NCBI GenBank assembly: GCA_001642945.1
Contig: LGRT01000004.1
Coordinates: forward strand, 186,001 to 250,000
Direction: 5' to 3'
Origin: Rhodobacteraceae bacterium SB2
GTDB lineage: Bacteria > Pseudomonadota > Alphaproteobacteria > Rhodobacterales > Rhodobacteraceae
DNA: 64,000 bases
Shown here: one piece after another, positions 34,084 through 44,122 of the stretch
Numbering within the stretch: position 1 is the stretch's first letter
How the letters are laid out: each line of letters starts with the position of its first letter
Position numbers and translations under genes: made by a program
The notes under the pieces: generated by a model
What the model was told of the DNA's origin: nothing
Database searches by the model: none
Seen by the model: the letters and a program-made list of their open reading frames with translations, nothing else

Positions 34084-34938
34084 ATGGCACTTACTGTTGC
34101 GACTAATACAGGCGCTTTGATGGCCCAAGCAGCGGCATCCAGCGTGAATAAAGAGATGGAAATCTCAATGGAACGGCTTTCTACCGGAAAGCGGATCAAC
34201 TCAGCGGCAGACGATGCAGCAGGCGTCGCGATTGCGTCGAGACTTACGGCAGAGGTAAAAGGGACAAACATGGCTATCCGCAACGCCATGGACGCCCAAG
34301 CCTTAATTGATACCGCTGAAGGCGCGCACATAGAAATAGGAGCAATTTTACAGAGAATGCGTGAACTAGCGGTTCAAGCAGCAAACGATACTAATTCAAG
34401 TGATGATCGTACCTCAATGAACGCTGAGGTAACCGAGCTTAAGGCCGAAATTGACCGTATTAAAGACGTAACAACGTGGGCCGGAATTAAACTTCTTGAT
34501 GGAACTCAATCCGCTACTGGTCTGACATTCCAAATCGGTGCTGACAGCAATAGTGCAGACTCCGTCACCGTAAAAATCGATGACATGGGTGTAAGCTCAA
34601 TCGGCTCAGGAGCCAGCGGCACTCGAGTTACGGCGATCGCACTGGATACACTTACCAACGCATCTGCTGCAATCAGTGTTCTTGACGGAGCTATCACTAC
34701 TCTAAACACACAAAGATCCGAACTAGGATCCTACTCTAACCGCTTGGATCACGTAGTAAATAACCTGACGAATGTGAGTTCTAATTTGCAAGCTGGGCTA
34801 GGTCGGATTCAAGACGCGGACTTCGCCGCGGAAACGACAACACTAGCTAAATCTCAAATTTTGCAACAAGCGTCAACCGCTATGCTCGCTCAGGCAAACG
34901 CATCTAAACAAAACGTACTCAGCCTACTTCAAGGATAG
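34084..34938 (+). CDS. fliC: Flagellin
   Basis: A 284-residue flagellin, the filament subunit. The conserved N-terminal D0/D1 part (SSVNKEMEISMERLSTGKRI, SAADDAAGVAIASRLTAEVKG) and C-terminal part (LGRIQDADFAAETTTLAKSQ and the final SKQNVLSLLQG) are intact, with only a short variable centre (~150-190) rich in Ser and Thr, possible glycosylation positions. AGGAG lies nine bases before the ATG. Own sigma-28 box upstream and terminator downstream. The Maf and pseudaminic acid genes that follow probably glycosylate it. The 14-codon relic at 4723 shows a second flagellin existed. Confidence 0.97.
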   Translation: MALTVATNTGALMAQAAASSVNKEMEISMERLSTGKRINSAADDAAGVAIASRLTAEVKGTNMAIRNAMDAQALIDTAEGAHIEIGAILQRMRELAVQAANDTNSSDDRTSMNAEVTELKAEIDRIKDVTTWAGIKLLDGTQSATGLTFQIGADSNSADSVTVKIDDMGVSSIGSGASGTRVTAIALDTLTNASAAISVLDGAITTLNTQRSELGSYSNRLDHVVNNLTNVSSNLQAGLGRIQDADFAAETTTLAKSQILQQASTAMLAQANASKQNVLSLLQG

Positions 34939-34960
34939 AATATAGTAAAAGTACAGAATA

Positions 34961-34983
34961 GCCCGCTTAGGCGGGCTTTTTTG
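34961..34983 (+). terminator. Rho-independent terminator of fliC
   Basis: Stem GCCCGC / GCGGGC with a TTAG loop followed by a run of seven T, 22 bases after the flagellin stop. Confidence 0.92.
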
Positions 34984-35268
34984 TTCTCTTTAAAGACTTT
35001 GTGTACTTTAAAACCAAGACTATTTTGATAAGCGTATGGGTGAAGTAAAAAACGTCGGTTACCTATTGGCATTATAACGAAAGTTTTTTTTCATATTTAA
35101 AGGAAATTCTAGACACTGCTTCTGGCACAACTGTCGATAACAAATGTTTTGCAATAGATCTAATTATCAAACAGCAAAATTTAATTTTAATTGAACATTT
35201 CTCGACTTAAAAAAATTGTAGCGCAGCTGTAATTCCTATGATTTCCTTTACGCTCCTAGAAACATAAA
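34984..35268. other. AT-rich spacer after fliC
   Basis: No gene, RNA or repeat seen. It marks the switch from host-like composition to the AT-rich glycosylation island. Confidence 0.4.
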
Positions 35269-36003
35269 TCAATTTTCTGGCATAAAACCTTTTCTATATC
35301 CATTTTCCCGAGGACTGCCCGGATAGATTTGCATTGGTTTGATACCGATCCTCTTCAGCCAGTCCTGTAGATGCGTGGCAATGAACTCGGGTCCGCTGTC
35401 AGAGCGAATAAACTCTGGCTTACCATGTTTAATCAGCAGCGGGTGCAGTGTCTCCAAAACGTCGTTCGCATTCATTTTGGATCGCACTGCCACGTAGAGC
35501 GCTTCACGGGTATATTCATCTAGAACCGTGAGCATTTTATAGCTGCACCCATTGCTAAGCTTATCGTGCACAAAGTCGATCGCCCAAATATGGTTGGGAT
35601 GTGTGGGCCGCAGCCTGATGATGGAGCTGTCTTTGTGATAAAGCCGTTTGCGCTTCTTGTGCCGGCGCGGCAGCTGTAAACCTTCTTCGTTCCATAAGCG
35701 CTCGATCCTCTTGTGGTTAACACGCCAGCCTTCCATGCGCAGCAGGGCTGTGACTTTCCTATAACCATACCACCCATACTGCTTGGCCAGCCGGATCATC
35801 GCCAAGCGTAGTTTGGTATCATCTACTTGTTTGGCTTGATAGCGCAGACTTGAGCGGGCTACATCCAGAACAGCGCAAGCACGCCGCTCAGAAATATCCA
35901 GCTTTTGACGCGTATGAATAACGTCCAAACCATCGTGCAAATGAACATCAATCTCGCGCAATAACTTCAACACATCTTCATCAGAAAAACGCTTTCGAGC
36001 TAT
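35269..36003 (-). pseudogene. IS3-family transposase remnant (orfA-orfB fusion, truncated)
   Basis: The frame begins with the OrfA start (ARKRFSDEDVLKLLREID), whose ATG reads ATA at 36001-36003. After ~28 residues it jumps into OrfB (RQKLDISERRACAVLDVARSS), so most of orfA is deleted. The rve core is present with AIDFVHD, FIRSDSGPEF and the Glu of SPRENGY, but the last ~40 residues after that Glu are replaced by a short unrelated tail. Not able to transpose. It stands at the left border of the glycosylation island. Confidence 0.88.
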
Positions 36004-36164
36004 GTTTCCTTACTCCCTTTGCCAAAATATAATTGCACAATTTTAAGAAATTTAGAAAATTTAGTTTACAACTCTAAATAGAAATTATAATGTTTATCCT
36101 GCTGGTTGATCTTTATTGTATAAAAATAATATGTTGTTAAAGTGATGTGCAAAGGGAAATACCA

Positions 36165-38045
36165 GTGAAAATAGACTTCACCACACTATGCACGGACCTC
36201 CAAGAGGCACTCTCAAAAGGAGCCGTTCACGACATACCCGAAATCACTCTTCAAATAAAACAATATTTATCAAGGATTTCAAATAATGGCACAGGGGGCG
36301 TAAATATATCATTTAAAGACATTTCACACGATAAAGACAAACAAAGATTATGCTTTGAAATAATTGATAATTACTCTTCATGGCTGAAATCCCTTAGAAC
36401 ACTTCCGTTACAGGATCTCTGCGATGACTCAAAAGATTTTCAAATTTTAGTTGGAGAGATTTATATTCCCTTAATTTGGGATAGAAACGTAGATCCTATT
36501 TTTATAGATAAGGATTTTAAATTTAAAGACCAATTAATAAAATTTCTAAAAAGATATAATCAAAAAAATATTTTCACTTACCACAATGGAACAATAAAAG
36601 ATGTAACTGCTAATGTCGAGTTCTCTGTTTATGATGCATCAAAGTATTTTCATTTACTTACCAGAGTAATTGGAATTAATTGCCAATTTGTCTCTGATGA
36701 TAAGCAAGAAACCCAAAAAGAATTCATTAGATATATAATTAAAATAATAAGTGATGTAAGAACACGATTAAATACAATATTACATTTCAATAAAATTTGG
36801 CAAAAAAACCAAATCGAAGGCTTAAGTAAAAGACTTAAAGGTTTTTCTCAAAAAAGCCTTATCAATATTCTTTTTGAGAAAAATATTATAATTGTTTCTC
36901 CTGGACCTTCATTAGAACATTCAATTCAAGAATTAAAAAAATTTCCAAAACAAAAATTTACTATTATAGCGCTTGCTCAATCAATGCCCGCTCTGAAAAA
37001 ATTTAATGTAAAACCACATTTTGTTATAGTGGTTGACCCTAAAGACTACTCACATGTACTTGACGATTGGGCTGATTTGTCAGACATCAACTTGATTGCA
37101 GAAGAGAGTGTGCATGTAAACTTTATCAATCGGAAGTTTAAAGCTATATACACTATTATAACAAACAAAGACTCTATGGGACTTTCTCATGCGTTTAATG
37201 TTGAGCCGATGGATCTAGAAGGTGGAACAGTGGCACTGGCTGCTTGTTCCCTTGCCGCCAATTGTAAAGCAAAATCTATAACATTAGTTGGTCAAGATCT
37301 CGCTATCAGTCGTTCGAATTATTTTGTCACTGGAGATTTATCTGAAAAGAAGATTTTTGAAACGAGCAAAGGCATTTTTTTATCATACGTTGACCAAAAT
37401 GGTCAGCCAATTGGTGTTAAACAAGAAGTTGTTCCTGTTTTAGGTTGGTCTAAGGAAACGTTATACACCTCACCAGAGTATGCCATCTACCTATCCCAGT
37501 TTGAACAATTTTCTGCTAAAAATAAAGATTTAAATTTATTCAACCTATCTATTGGTGGTGCTAATATTTCAGGATTTGAGAATGTCTCATTAGAGAGTTT
37601 TATTAAAAAATTTTACAACGAATTTACGGCAACTGAGCGTGCATACCCAGCAGAACATCCTGATATAAAAGGATTATCTTTGCACCTTAAGAAGACCAAG
37701 GGTGATACCACAAAAATACTTTCATACACAGAAAAATTAATAAAAATCCTATCAACTTCAAAAAGAGCGGGTAGGAAACCACTTGAAAAAATTGATAAAA
37801 TTGAGCAAAAAATCATAGAAATTTCTAAGTCAAATTATGATCTAGGCGTCATAGTTTCAGACGCTATTATCAGGCTCAACCGTACAATCATATATGTCAA
37901 AACTTTAGAAGAAAATTTAGATATTTCGTTAAGGTTCTATCATGATATCCTTAACGCGATGAAATTGCACAATAAAAGTGTATCTGAGGGACTCAAAGCT
38001 CTGTCTAGTTCGTCATGGGTCAAAGAACAGGCGAAAAATGGGTGA
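36165..38045 (+). CDS. Maf-type motility accessory factor glycosyltransferase (DUF115)
   Basis: A 626-residue protein of the Maf / MAF_flag10 group that transfers nonulosonic acids to flagellin Ser/Thr in Campylobacter, Helicobacter and Aeromonas. The DUF115 core is seen at NIIIVSPGPSLEHSIQELKK, HFVIVVDPKDY, LEGGTVALAACSLAAN and ITLVGQDLAIS; the rest is helical. I use GTG 36165 because AAAGGG lies eight bases before it; GTG 36147 is an alternative. Strongly AT-rich. It is followed by pseB and pseC, which make the sugar donor. Confidence 0.88.
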   Translation: MKIDFTTLCTDLQEALSKGAVHDIPEITLQIKQYLSRISNNGTGGVNISFKDISHDKDKQRLCFEIIDNYSSWLKSLRTLPLQDLCDDSKDFQILVGEIYIPLIWDRNVDPIFIDKDFKFKDQLIKFLKRYNQKNIFTYHNGTIKDVTANVEFSVYDASKYFHLLTRVIGINCQFVSDDKQETQKEFIRYIIKIISDVRTRLNTILHFNKIWQKNQIEGLSKRLKGFSQKSLINILFEKNIIIVSPGPSLEHSIQELKKFPKQKFTIIALAQSMPALKKFNVKPHFVIVVDPKDYSHVLDDWADLSDINLIAEESVHVNFINRKFKAIYTIITNKDSMGLSHAFNVEPMDLEGGTVALAACSLAANCKAKSITLVGQDLAISRSNYFVTGDLSEKKIFETSKGIFLSYVDQNGQPIGVKQEVVPVLGWSKETLYTSPEYAIYLSQFEQFSAKNKDLNLFNLSIGGANISGFENVSLESFIKKFYNEFTATERAYPAEHPDIKGLSLHLKKTKGDTTKILSYTEKLIKILSTSKRAGRKPLEKIDKIEQKIIEISKSNYDLGVIVSDAIIRLNRTIIYVKTLEENLDISLRFYHDILNAMKLHNKSVSEGLKALSSSSWVKEQAKNG

Positions 38046-38053
38046 ATTTATTA

Positions 38054-39055
38054 ATGTTCGAAAATAAAACGATACTTATAACGGGAGGTACTGGCTCTTT
38101 TGGCCGTGCGTTCACTAAGTTTATGTTGGATAAATATAACGTCAAAAAAGTCATCATATTTTCGCGTGATGAAATAAAACAATGGCGCATGAAACAAGAA
38201 TTCAATGACCCTAGGCTAAGGTTTTTTATTGGCGATGTTAGAGATGCATCGAGGCTTTACAGAGCTTTTGATAGCGTAGACTATATCGTTCACGGGGCGG
38301 CTTTAAAAATAGTGCCTACCGCTGAGTACGATCCATTTGAACCCATCAAAACGAATATAATGGGAACTATGAATGTAATCAATGCAGCAATTGACAGAAA
38401 CGTTGAAAAACTGGTGGCGCTATCTACAGATAAAGCTTGTTTACCAGTAAATTTATATGGTGCTACCAAACTCGTATCGGATAAATTAGTGGTATCAGGT
38501 AATAACTATGCCCGCTTTTCAACTACTAAGTTTTCCGTTGTTAGATATGGAAACGTTATGGGGTCACGTGGTTCTGTGATGCCGCTTTTCGCAAAACAAA
38601 TACCAACTGGTTGTGTGAGTATCACGAGTATGAAAATGACAAGGTTTATGATTACACTTCAACAAGGCGTAGAAATGGTATCAGAGGCTTTTGAGGATAT
38701 GATGGGAGGTGAGATCTACGTTAAAAAACTCCCTTCGATGAGAGTAATAGATCTCGCTAGAGCAATGAGCCCAAACATTAAAACAAAAATTATTGGGATT
38801 AGGCCAGGGGAAAAACTTCACGAAGTAATGATAAGTAAAGAAGACGCTCCCTTTACTTACGAGTATGATAACCACTTTAAAATCTTACCCGCCACCAACA
38901 CAACCTCAACAAACAATCTTATGATTGGAACTGGAAAACTTGTTTCAGAGGACTTTTCTTACTCAAGCGATAATAATAAAATTTGGATGTCAGAAAAAGA
39001 CATTCAAAATTGGATAAAGGAAAACCGGACCGCGCTGGCTGAATCAATTCTTTAA
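38054..39055 (+). CDS. pseB: UDP-GlcNAc 4,6-dehydratase (inverting), PseB
   Basis: A 333-residue extended short-chain dehydrogenase: GGTGSFGRAF nucleotide loop near the start, LSTDKA, and YGATK catalytic Tyr/Lys. It carries the FlaA1/PseB-type ends (RVIDLARAM, GIRPGEKLHEVM). It turns UDP-GlcNAc into UDP-2-acetamido-2,6-dideoxy-L-arabino-hexos-4-ulose, first step to pseudaminic acid. Start at ATG 38054, nine bases past the Maf stop. Confidence 0.9.
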   Translation: MFENKTILITGGTGSFGRAFTKFMLDKYNVKKVIIFSRDEIKQWRMKQEFNDPRLRFFIGDVRDASRLYRAFDSVDYIVHGAALKIVPTAEYDPFEPIKTNIMGTMNVINAAIDRNVEKLVALSTDKACLPVNLYGATKLVSDKLVVSGNNYARFSTTKFSVVRYGNVMGSRGSVMPLFAKQIPTGCVSITSMKMTRFMITLQQGVEMVSEAFEDMMGGEIYVKKLPSMRVIDLARAMSPNIKTKIIGIRPGEKLHEVMISKEDAPFTYEYDNHFKILPATNTTSTNNLMIGTGKLVSEDFSYSSDNNKIWMSEKDIQNWIKENRTALAESIL

Positions 39056-39083
39056 AGAAGCCTAAGCTCGGTAGAAAGTAAAA

Positions 39084-40205
39084 ATGATACGGTATAGTGA
39101 ACAGCACATAGATGAAGACGATATTTTTGAGGTAAAAGAAGCGCTAATGTCGGATTGCCTTACGCAGGGAGCGAGATTAGAACTATTTGAAGAGTCCATA
39201 ACTAAAATTTGCAAGGCCAAAGCAGCGGTAGCGGTCACAAGCGCTTCATGTGCGTTATATCTCACATACCTAGCTGTTGGAATAAATGAACAAACCTTAG
39301 TTTGGACCACAGCTAATACTTTTACATCGACGGCTTCGATGGCAAAAATACTTGGAGCAGAAATTGACTTTGTTGATATAGAAATAGATTCATATAACAT
39401 TTGCCCTGAAGCCCTAAGAAATAAGCTAACGACCTCCGATCAATCGCCTGACTTTCTTGTTGTAGTTCATTTTGCAGGTAGGTCTGCGAAAATGAAAGAG
39501 CTGGCTCTTATATGTCAACGTTATGACATCACTATCATAGAAGACGCGTCACATGCTCTTGGAGCTCAATATGGCTCAAGCATGATTGGCGCATGTAAGT
39601 ATTCAATCGCAACAATCTTCAGCTTTCACCCTGTAAAGACAATAACCACAGGTGAAGGAGGGTGTATTACCACCAAGGATAGAGCTTTAGGAAAAAAATT
39701 AAAACTTCTCCGTAATCACAATATACAAAACAATAGTAAAGTACCTTGGTACAAAACTCAAGAAAAGATTGGTATTAACGGCAGAATGACTGAATTACAG
39801 GCGGCTTTGGGGATATCACAGTTAAGAAAATTGAAAGTTTTTCATGAGAAACGCCTTAGATTAGTAAAGATATATGCCGATATATTAAATGAAGATCAAT
39901 ATGTATTGCCACAATTTGACACTCCAGATAACATCAGCTCTTGGCACTTATTTATAATTCGTATCAGGGAGAGAAGTGAAATCAAAAGAAATCTACTAAT
40001 TCAAAATCTGCAGGAGCAAGGTATTGGAGCAAACCTACATTATTATCCATTATATCGTTTAAATTTATATACTAAGAATAAATCTGCTTTTCCTAACAAT
40101 GAATTATATTTTAAGACAGCTCTTACAATCCCTCTGAATATAAAAATATCATTTCAAGATCACGATTTAATTTCTCAAAAAATAAATGCTCTATTTAGGA
40201 CTTGA
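39084..40205 (+). CDS. pseC: UDP-4-keto sugar aminotransferase, PseC
   Basis: A 373-residue DegT/DnrJ/EryC1 aminotransferase. PLP site: EDASHALGAQYG and the Schiff-base Lys in FSFHPVKTITTGEGG, then NGRMTELQAALG. By position after pseB and overall likeness it is PseC, which puts the 4-amino group (from glutamate) on the PseB product. Follows pseB by 28 bases. The remaining pathway genes are on the opposite strand downstream. Confidence 0.9.
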   Translation: MIRYSEQHIDEDDIFEVKEALMSDCLTQGARLELFEESITKICKAKAAVAVTSASCALYLTYLAVGINEQTLVWTTANTFTSTASMAKILGAEIDFVDIEIDSYNICPEALRNKLTTSDQSPDFLVVVHFAGRSAKMKELALICQRYDITIIEDASHALGAQYGSSMIGACKYSIATIFSFHPVKTITTGEGGCITTKDRALGKKLKLLRNHNIQNNSKVPWYKTQEKIGINGRMTELQAALGISQLRKLKVFHEKRLRLVKIYADILNEDQYVLPQFDTPDNISSWHLFIIRIRERSEIKRNLLIQNLQEQGIGANLHYYPLYRLNLYTKNKSAFPNNELYFKTALTIPLNIKISFQDHDLISQKINALFRT

Positions 40206-40685
40206 AATCTATATAAAAAAATCAATTTGATATAAGCTATAATTCCATACACTCCTACACAAATATAATAAAATTTTAAAAGTATTAAAATCCATCTTCT
40301 ATTTTTCGACAGCTTATCTTTTCTTATACTTAAAACTTAGAACTAAATATTAAAATGTAGTCTGTTATATGTATTAGCCTTGTTCAATAGTGAGTTCGTT
40401 GTACTATCAAGCATAGTGGTTATTCAGTTTGTTAAACAGAGTATAATTATTTGAGAGTTAGAGGCTTTTCGAGTTAGTAATGCCGTCAGTTTTGATCTCG
40501 TTAGCGTTGAATGCTTTAAATATGTTTTCGTCGCCTTGGAACGCTCCATATCTTTTAGGAAACTGGAGCTGAACTTAAGCTTATAACGCCAAACTAGTTT
40601 AGCCAGTTCTAGACAATCTAGAGATCGAGATTATGCCTCCTCTTGGAATATTAATTTATCCAAGTACTAATTATTATTAACTGCC
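40206..40685. other. Intergenic region between convergent pse transcripts
   Basis: 480 AT-rich bases between pseC and the end of the minus-strand operon. I find no gene, RNA or clear terminator hairpin. Confidence 0.4.
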
Positions 40686-41414
40686 CTATACTGATATGCC
40701 GCCGTCGATAACCATTGTTTGGCCAGTGATGAAAGATGCCTCATCGCTCAAAAGAAATAAAATCATAGGGGTGATATCTGACACCAATCCAAGTCTATTT
40801 AATGGTGTTCGATTAATAATTTGCAACCGTTGTTTTCGGCTTAAGTCCGAGCTCATTTCCGTTTCTAAATAACCTGGTGCGATCGAATTTACAGTCACAC
40901 CTAACTTGCCAGTTTCTCTTGACAAAGACCTAGTGATGCCATCGAGACCTGCTTTTGATGCGGAATAGGCTGATAGTCCGTTATAACCCCGTGATGCGAT
41001 TATAGAACTTATGTTTATAATCCGCCCACCCCCTTTTTTTTGCTTCAGAATTTGACGAAGCGCTCCCCTAGCAATATACATCGCTCCAAGTAGATTAGTC
41101 TTGATGATAGAGTCAATCTCCACATTTGGAAATGTCGGTAAAACCCCTGACCGCGCAATTCCTGCATTATTTATTACCCCCCATAAAGCACACTCGTGCC
41201 ATTGTTCTATCTTGTCAAAAAGTAAGCCAACTGCTTTTTGACAAGATACATCACACTTGAACCACTTAAAATTCTCACATTTTTTTTCTAAGTCTGAAAT
41301 ACTTTCGTTTTTTTCTCTACTGCATCCTGCAACTATATACCCTGTGTCCAACAATTTTTTTGCTGCTTCAAAGCCTAAGCCGCGACTCACGCCGGTTATG
41401 ACTATCAGTTTCAT
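40686..41414 (-). CDS. Short-chain dehydrogenase/reductase, FabG-like (1)
   Basis: A 242-residue SDR: TGVSRGLGF cofactor loop, NNAGIA, ISSI Ser, YSASKAG catalytic Tyr/Lys, and the C-terminal ITGQTMVIDGGIS end typical of beta-ketoacyl-ACP reductases. It probably reduces a 3-oxoacyl group carried on one of the ACPs in this operon, using NADPH. Last gene of the minus-strand operon; ATGA overlap with the ligase. A sugar substrate cannot be excluded. Confidence 0.82.
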   Translation of the reverse strand: MKLIVITGVSRGLGFEAAKKLLDTGYIVAGCSREKNESISDLEKKCENFKWFKCDVSCQKAVGLLFDKIEQWHECALWGVINNAGIARSGVLPTFPNVEIDSIIKTNLLGAMYIARGALRQILKQKKGGGRIINISSIIASRGYNGLSAYSASKAGLDGITRSLSRETGKLGVTVNSIAPGYLETEMSSDLSRKQRLQIINRTPLNRLGLVSDITPMILFLLSDEASFITGQTMVIDGGISV

Positions 41415-42553
41415 TCGTTAACCCTGACTTTCTTACCCGTACTCGCAAGCGCAATATTACTCTTTAAACTTATTAAACGGGGCTTATGACTTGCGGGTAA
41501 ATTAATAAAGGCCGCTTCCAATTCTCGATAAAAAAGGTTTTTATCATGCACAACGGCTTCTAAACCGACTAGGGAGCCAGTCAAAACGTTATTTTTTTGA
41601 TAAGTTCGACAATCTTCTACACTTTTAAAACTTAAAATTATCTCTTCTACTTCCAGTAGATTCACTTTTTCACCAGCAACATTGATAATAAAGTCTTTTC
41701 TTCCGGCAAACAAATACCTGTCACCCTCTAAGGAAACATAATCTCCTGTTGGGACTTCAGTGCCTTCTAGAAAAGCAATCAACTCTCCATTCTTAACTTT
41801 TAAAGGAACTTTGGACTGATTATTTTCAATAATTGAAACAGGAAACCCTGGCTTTTTATCCGATATAGAAAATAAAACGCCTAATTCCGTGGATGCATAA
41901 ATATGACGTATCTTGGTTTGCGGAAATAATCTTTTTGCCAGTGAAAGACAGGAGTTATCGCAAGTTTCTCCACCGAAGGTCAAATGTTTAAGCGGAGGAA
42001 GAGCCTCTTTCCAGCACATTGACATGAATTTAAATTGAGACGGTGTTAGGCTCATAGCAGTTGCTTTATATCGAACTGCATCATCTGCAAGCTGATTTAA
42101 ACTCCCGCGGTTACTTGAGATGAGCGTGGCTCCGCTGTAAATCGCCTGTAACGTAACTTGCATTCCCGCAAATGTCATCGGGTGGTAAGCTTGAATCCAT
42201 TTGTTATAATGACTTAAAATCTTTTCCGGTTTAATTGAACTCAAGGCATGAAAGATTAATTTCGGTGGACCCGTAGTTCCAGATGTTTGGATACCAATAC
42301 AAAAGGATTTAGGCAAATTTTCTGGTAGCGTAATTCGATTGTCTCTAACTAATATAACTGGCAGTTCAAGTCTTTCACCGGTCATTATTGCTGACACTAT
42401 TTTTTTTATAGGTTGAGAACAGTCTTTCGAATGCTGCAACAAGATATAATCTTGTTCCAAGCAACCTACTTCTTCAAGCTGTGCAAGAGACCACTCTCGT
42501 GCATCTTCAATACACAAAAAGCTTTTTGAAAAATCGTCAATGTTGCTTGGCAT
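41411..42553 (-). CDS. AMP-forming acyl ligase (adenylation domain protein)
   Basis: A 380-residue, short member of the acyl/aryl-AMP ligase family. P-loop QTSGTTGPPKL at ~95-105, Y-x-S-T-E-L (IYASTELG), the Asp of GDYVSLEGDRYLF and the hinge GRKDFIINVAGEKVNL are visible. N-terminal part is shorter than usual. It should activate a carboxylic acid as adenylate and load it on CoA or the adjacent ACP. ATG 42551-42553 overlaps the ACP gene by 17 bases. Confidence 0.82.
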   Translation of the reverse strand: MPSNIDDFSKSFLCIEDAREWSLAQLEEVGCLEQDYILLQHSKDCSQPIKKIVSAIMTGERLELPVILVRDNRITLPENLPKSFCIGIQTSGTTGPPKLIFHALSSIKPEKILSHYNKWIQAYHPMTFAGMQVTLQAIYSGATLISSNRGSLNQLADDAVRYKATAMSLTPSQFKFMSMCWKEALPPLKHLTFGGETCDNSCLSLAKRLFPQTKIRHIYASTELGVLFSISDKKPGFPVSIIENNQSKVPLKVKNGELIAFLEGTEVPTGDYVSLEGDRYLFAGRKDFIINVAGEKVNLLEVEEIILSFKSVEDCRTYQKNNVLTGSLVGLEAVVHDKNLFYRELEAAFINLPASHKPRLISLKSNIALASTGKKVRVNE

Positions 42554-42785
42554 TAGAGTAAAGAACACAGAGTTCCCCGAAAGATTTGAAATCTTTAAAT
42601 CCATCTCTGAACGGATCGATGCCAATACGTTCTTCCAAATTTACAATAAGTGTGGCCAAATCGAGTGAGTCCATGGGTAAGTCAGCTAAAAAAATTGTTC
42701 TTGGAGTTAATTGATGAATACTCTCACCTTTTGCAGCTAAGATTTTCTGCAGCTCCTCTTTGATTATTGCTTTTACTTCATCCAT
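42537..42785 (-). CDS. Acyl carrier protein (1)
   Basis: An 82-residue ACP with the phosphopantetheine attachment Ser40 in LPMDSLDLATL, acidic helices and standard length. Different from a housekeeping AcpP in its N-terminus and surroundings, so presumably dedicated to this locus. Overlaps both neighbours (PseH-like gene by 13 bases and ligase by 17), showing tight coupling. Confidence 0.9.
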   Translation of the reverse strand: MDEVKAIIKEELQKILAAKGESIHQLTPRTIFLADLPMDSLDLATLIVNLEERIGIDPFRDGFKDFKSFGELCVLYSNAKQH

Positions 42786-43348
42786 CTATCGTTCCATCCC
42801 TTAAATGCTTCGCGCATGTGCGAGGCTTGAAAACGTTGTTTGCGCTCTTCCCAAGTTGATCTTAACTGTTCAAATATGTGTACATCATAGAACTCTCCAT
42901 TTTTGTAGATATGTTCTCTCAAAACTCCAACAAACTGAGTATTGTGAAGTTGTTGTATTTTTATAACGTTTTCGTTCACATCAAGTATGAGGTTCACGAT
43001 TTTATTCATACCAAGGCAATAGAACGCAAAAGAACAAATATAACTGTGCAAGGTAACGGCAAGTTTTAGCCTCGCTTTTTTGCAGTAGATATAGCTTCCT
43101 GAAGAACATTTTTTGTTTTTATAATCAATGTCATTAAAGCTTAAAAAGCCAACGGGCTTACCTTCGTCGTGGATAATAAAAGATACATAGTCTTTCCTTT
43201 TTAGTACAGATTTTACCCATTTTCTTTGTACACTTAAGTCAGAATGCTCAAGATCAGTAAACATATTTCTAGATATTTCGGGGTCAGTCCTCCATTCGAG
43301 AAGTAAAGCTGCATCGTCCACCGAGAGGGAATGAAATGTTATCGACAT
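42773..43348 (-). CDS. GNAT acetyltransferase, PseH-like
   Basis: A 191-residue GNAT-fold protein (begins MSITFHSLSVDDAALLLEWR; core GKPVGFLSFNDIDYKNKKC and a C-terminal arm). PseH N-acetylates the 4-amino group made by PseC and belongs to this family; all other Pse steps are present, so this fills the gap. Because it sits beside an ACP it may take an acyl group other than acetyl. The acetyl-CoA loop is not strongly conserved. Confidence 0.72.
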   Translation of the reverse strand: MSITFHSLSVDDAALLLEWRTDPEISRNMFTDLEHSDLSVQRKWVKSVLKRKDYVSFIIHDEGKPVGFLSFNDIDYKNKKCSSGSYIYCKKARLKLAVTLHSYICSFAFYCLGMNKIVNLILDVNENVIKIQQLHNTQFVGVLREHIYKNGEFYDVHIFEQLRSTWEERKQRFQASHMREAFKGWNDRWMK

Positions 43349-43354
43349 TTCACC

Positions 43355-44110
43355 TCAATATGCCAAATAACCGCCATCTACTGGCAGAGTTATCGCATTA
43401 ATCCACTTCGAGCTATCACTTAACAAAAAAGTAGCCGCTTCAGCGACGTCAACAGGTTGACCAAATCCCAATGGATGCCTTCTTTTAATTAACTCAAACT
43501 GATCTTTAGTCATACTTTTTTCAGTTTTTAAAGCCATCGATGTTTCGACCATTGCAGGGGCAATACAGTTTACTCTGATGTTATCACGCAACAGCTCCAT
43601 CGCCAAACCTTTAGTCGCATTATTCAATGCTGATTTACTAGCTCCATAAACAGTATTACTTGGCTGCCCTATGCTGCCTGCAACTGACGAGATAAAAACT
43701 ATTGAGCCTTGCGTTTTTTTGGGCCGTTTATATCTAAAACCTCTTGTTAATGCGAACGCACTAGCTAAATTCAACCTCATTGTACGATCGAAAATTGAAT
43801 GATTGAAGTTTCTAACCGTACTCGTTTCTTGTATCCCTGCACAATGAACCAGACCATCTAAATATCCATAATTTTGTGTAAGATTAATTAGCCAATCTGA
43901 AATTTCATCAGTTTTTAATAAGTTAAATGCTGCACTAACATGTTTGTTTCCCGTCAAATTCTCGAAAGTTTGTCGCAACTTACCGTCATTTTGGCCTGTG
44001 ATAATCAGACGAGCCCCCATTTTCGACAATAGTACGGCTGTTTCACGACCTATTCCATCAGAAGCGCCGGTTATTAAAATATGTTTATTAAAAAAATCCA
44101 ATTTTTTCAA
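43355..44110 (-). CDS. Short-chain dehydrogenase/reductase (2)
   Basis: A 251-residue classical SDR: TGASDGIGRE loop, CAGIQ, ISSVAGS with the catalytic Ser, YGASKSA with Tyr/Lys, and a C-terminal LPVDGGYLAY. Lies between two ACP genes (12 bases after the one at 44123). Likely a beta-ketoacyl reductase on a carrier-bound chain, though SDR specificity cannot be read from sequence. Confidence 0.82.
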   Translation of the reverse strand: MKKLDFFNKHILITGASDGIGRETAVLLSKMGARLIITGQNDGKLRQTFENLTGNKHVSAAFNLLKTDEISDWLINLTQNYGYLDGLVHCAGIQETSTVRNFNHSIFDRTMRLNLASAFALTRGFRYKRPKKTQGSIVFISSVAGSIGQPSNTVYGASKSALNNATKGLAMELLRDNIRVNCIAPAMVETSMALKTEKSMTKDQFELIKRRHPLGFGQPVDVAEAATFLLSDSSKWINAITLPVDGGYLAY

Positions 44111-44122
44111 GTCGGCAGTCGG

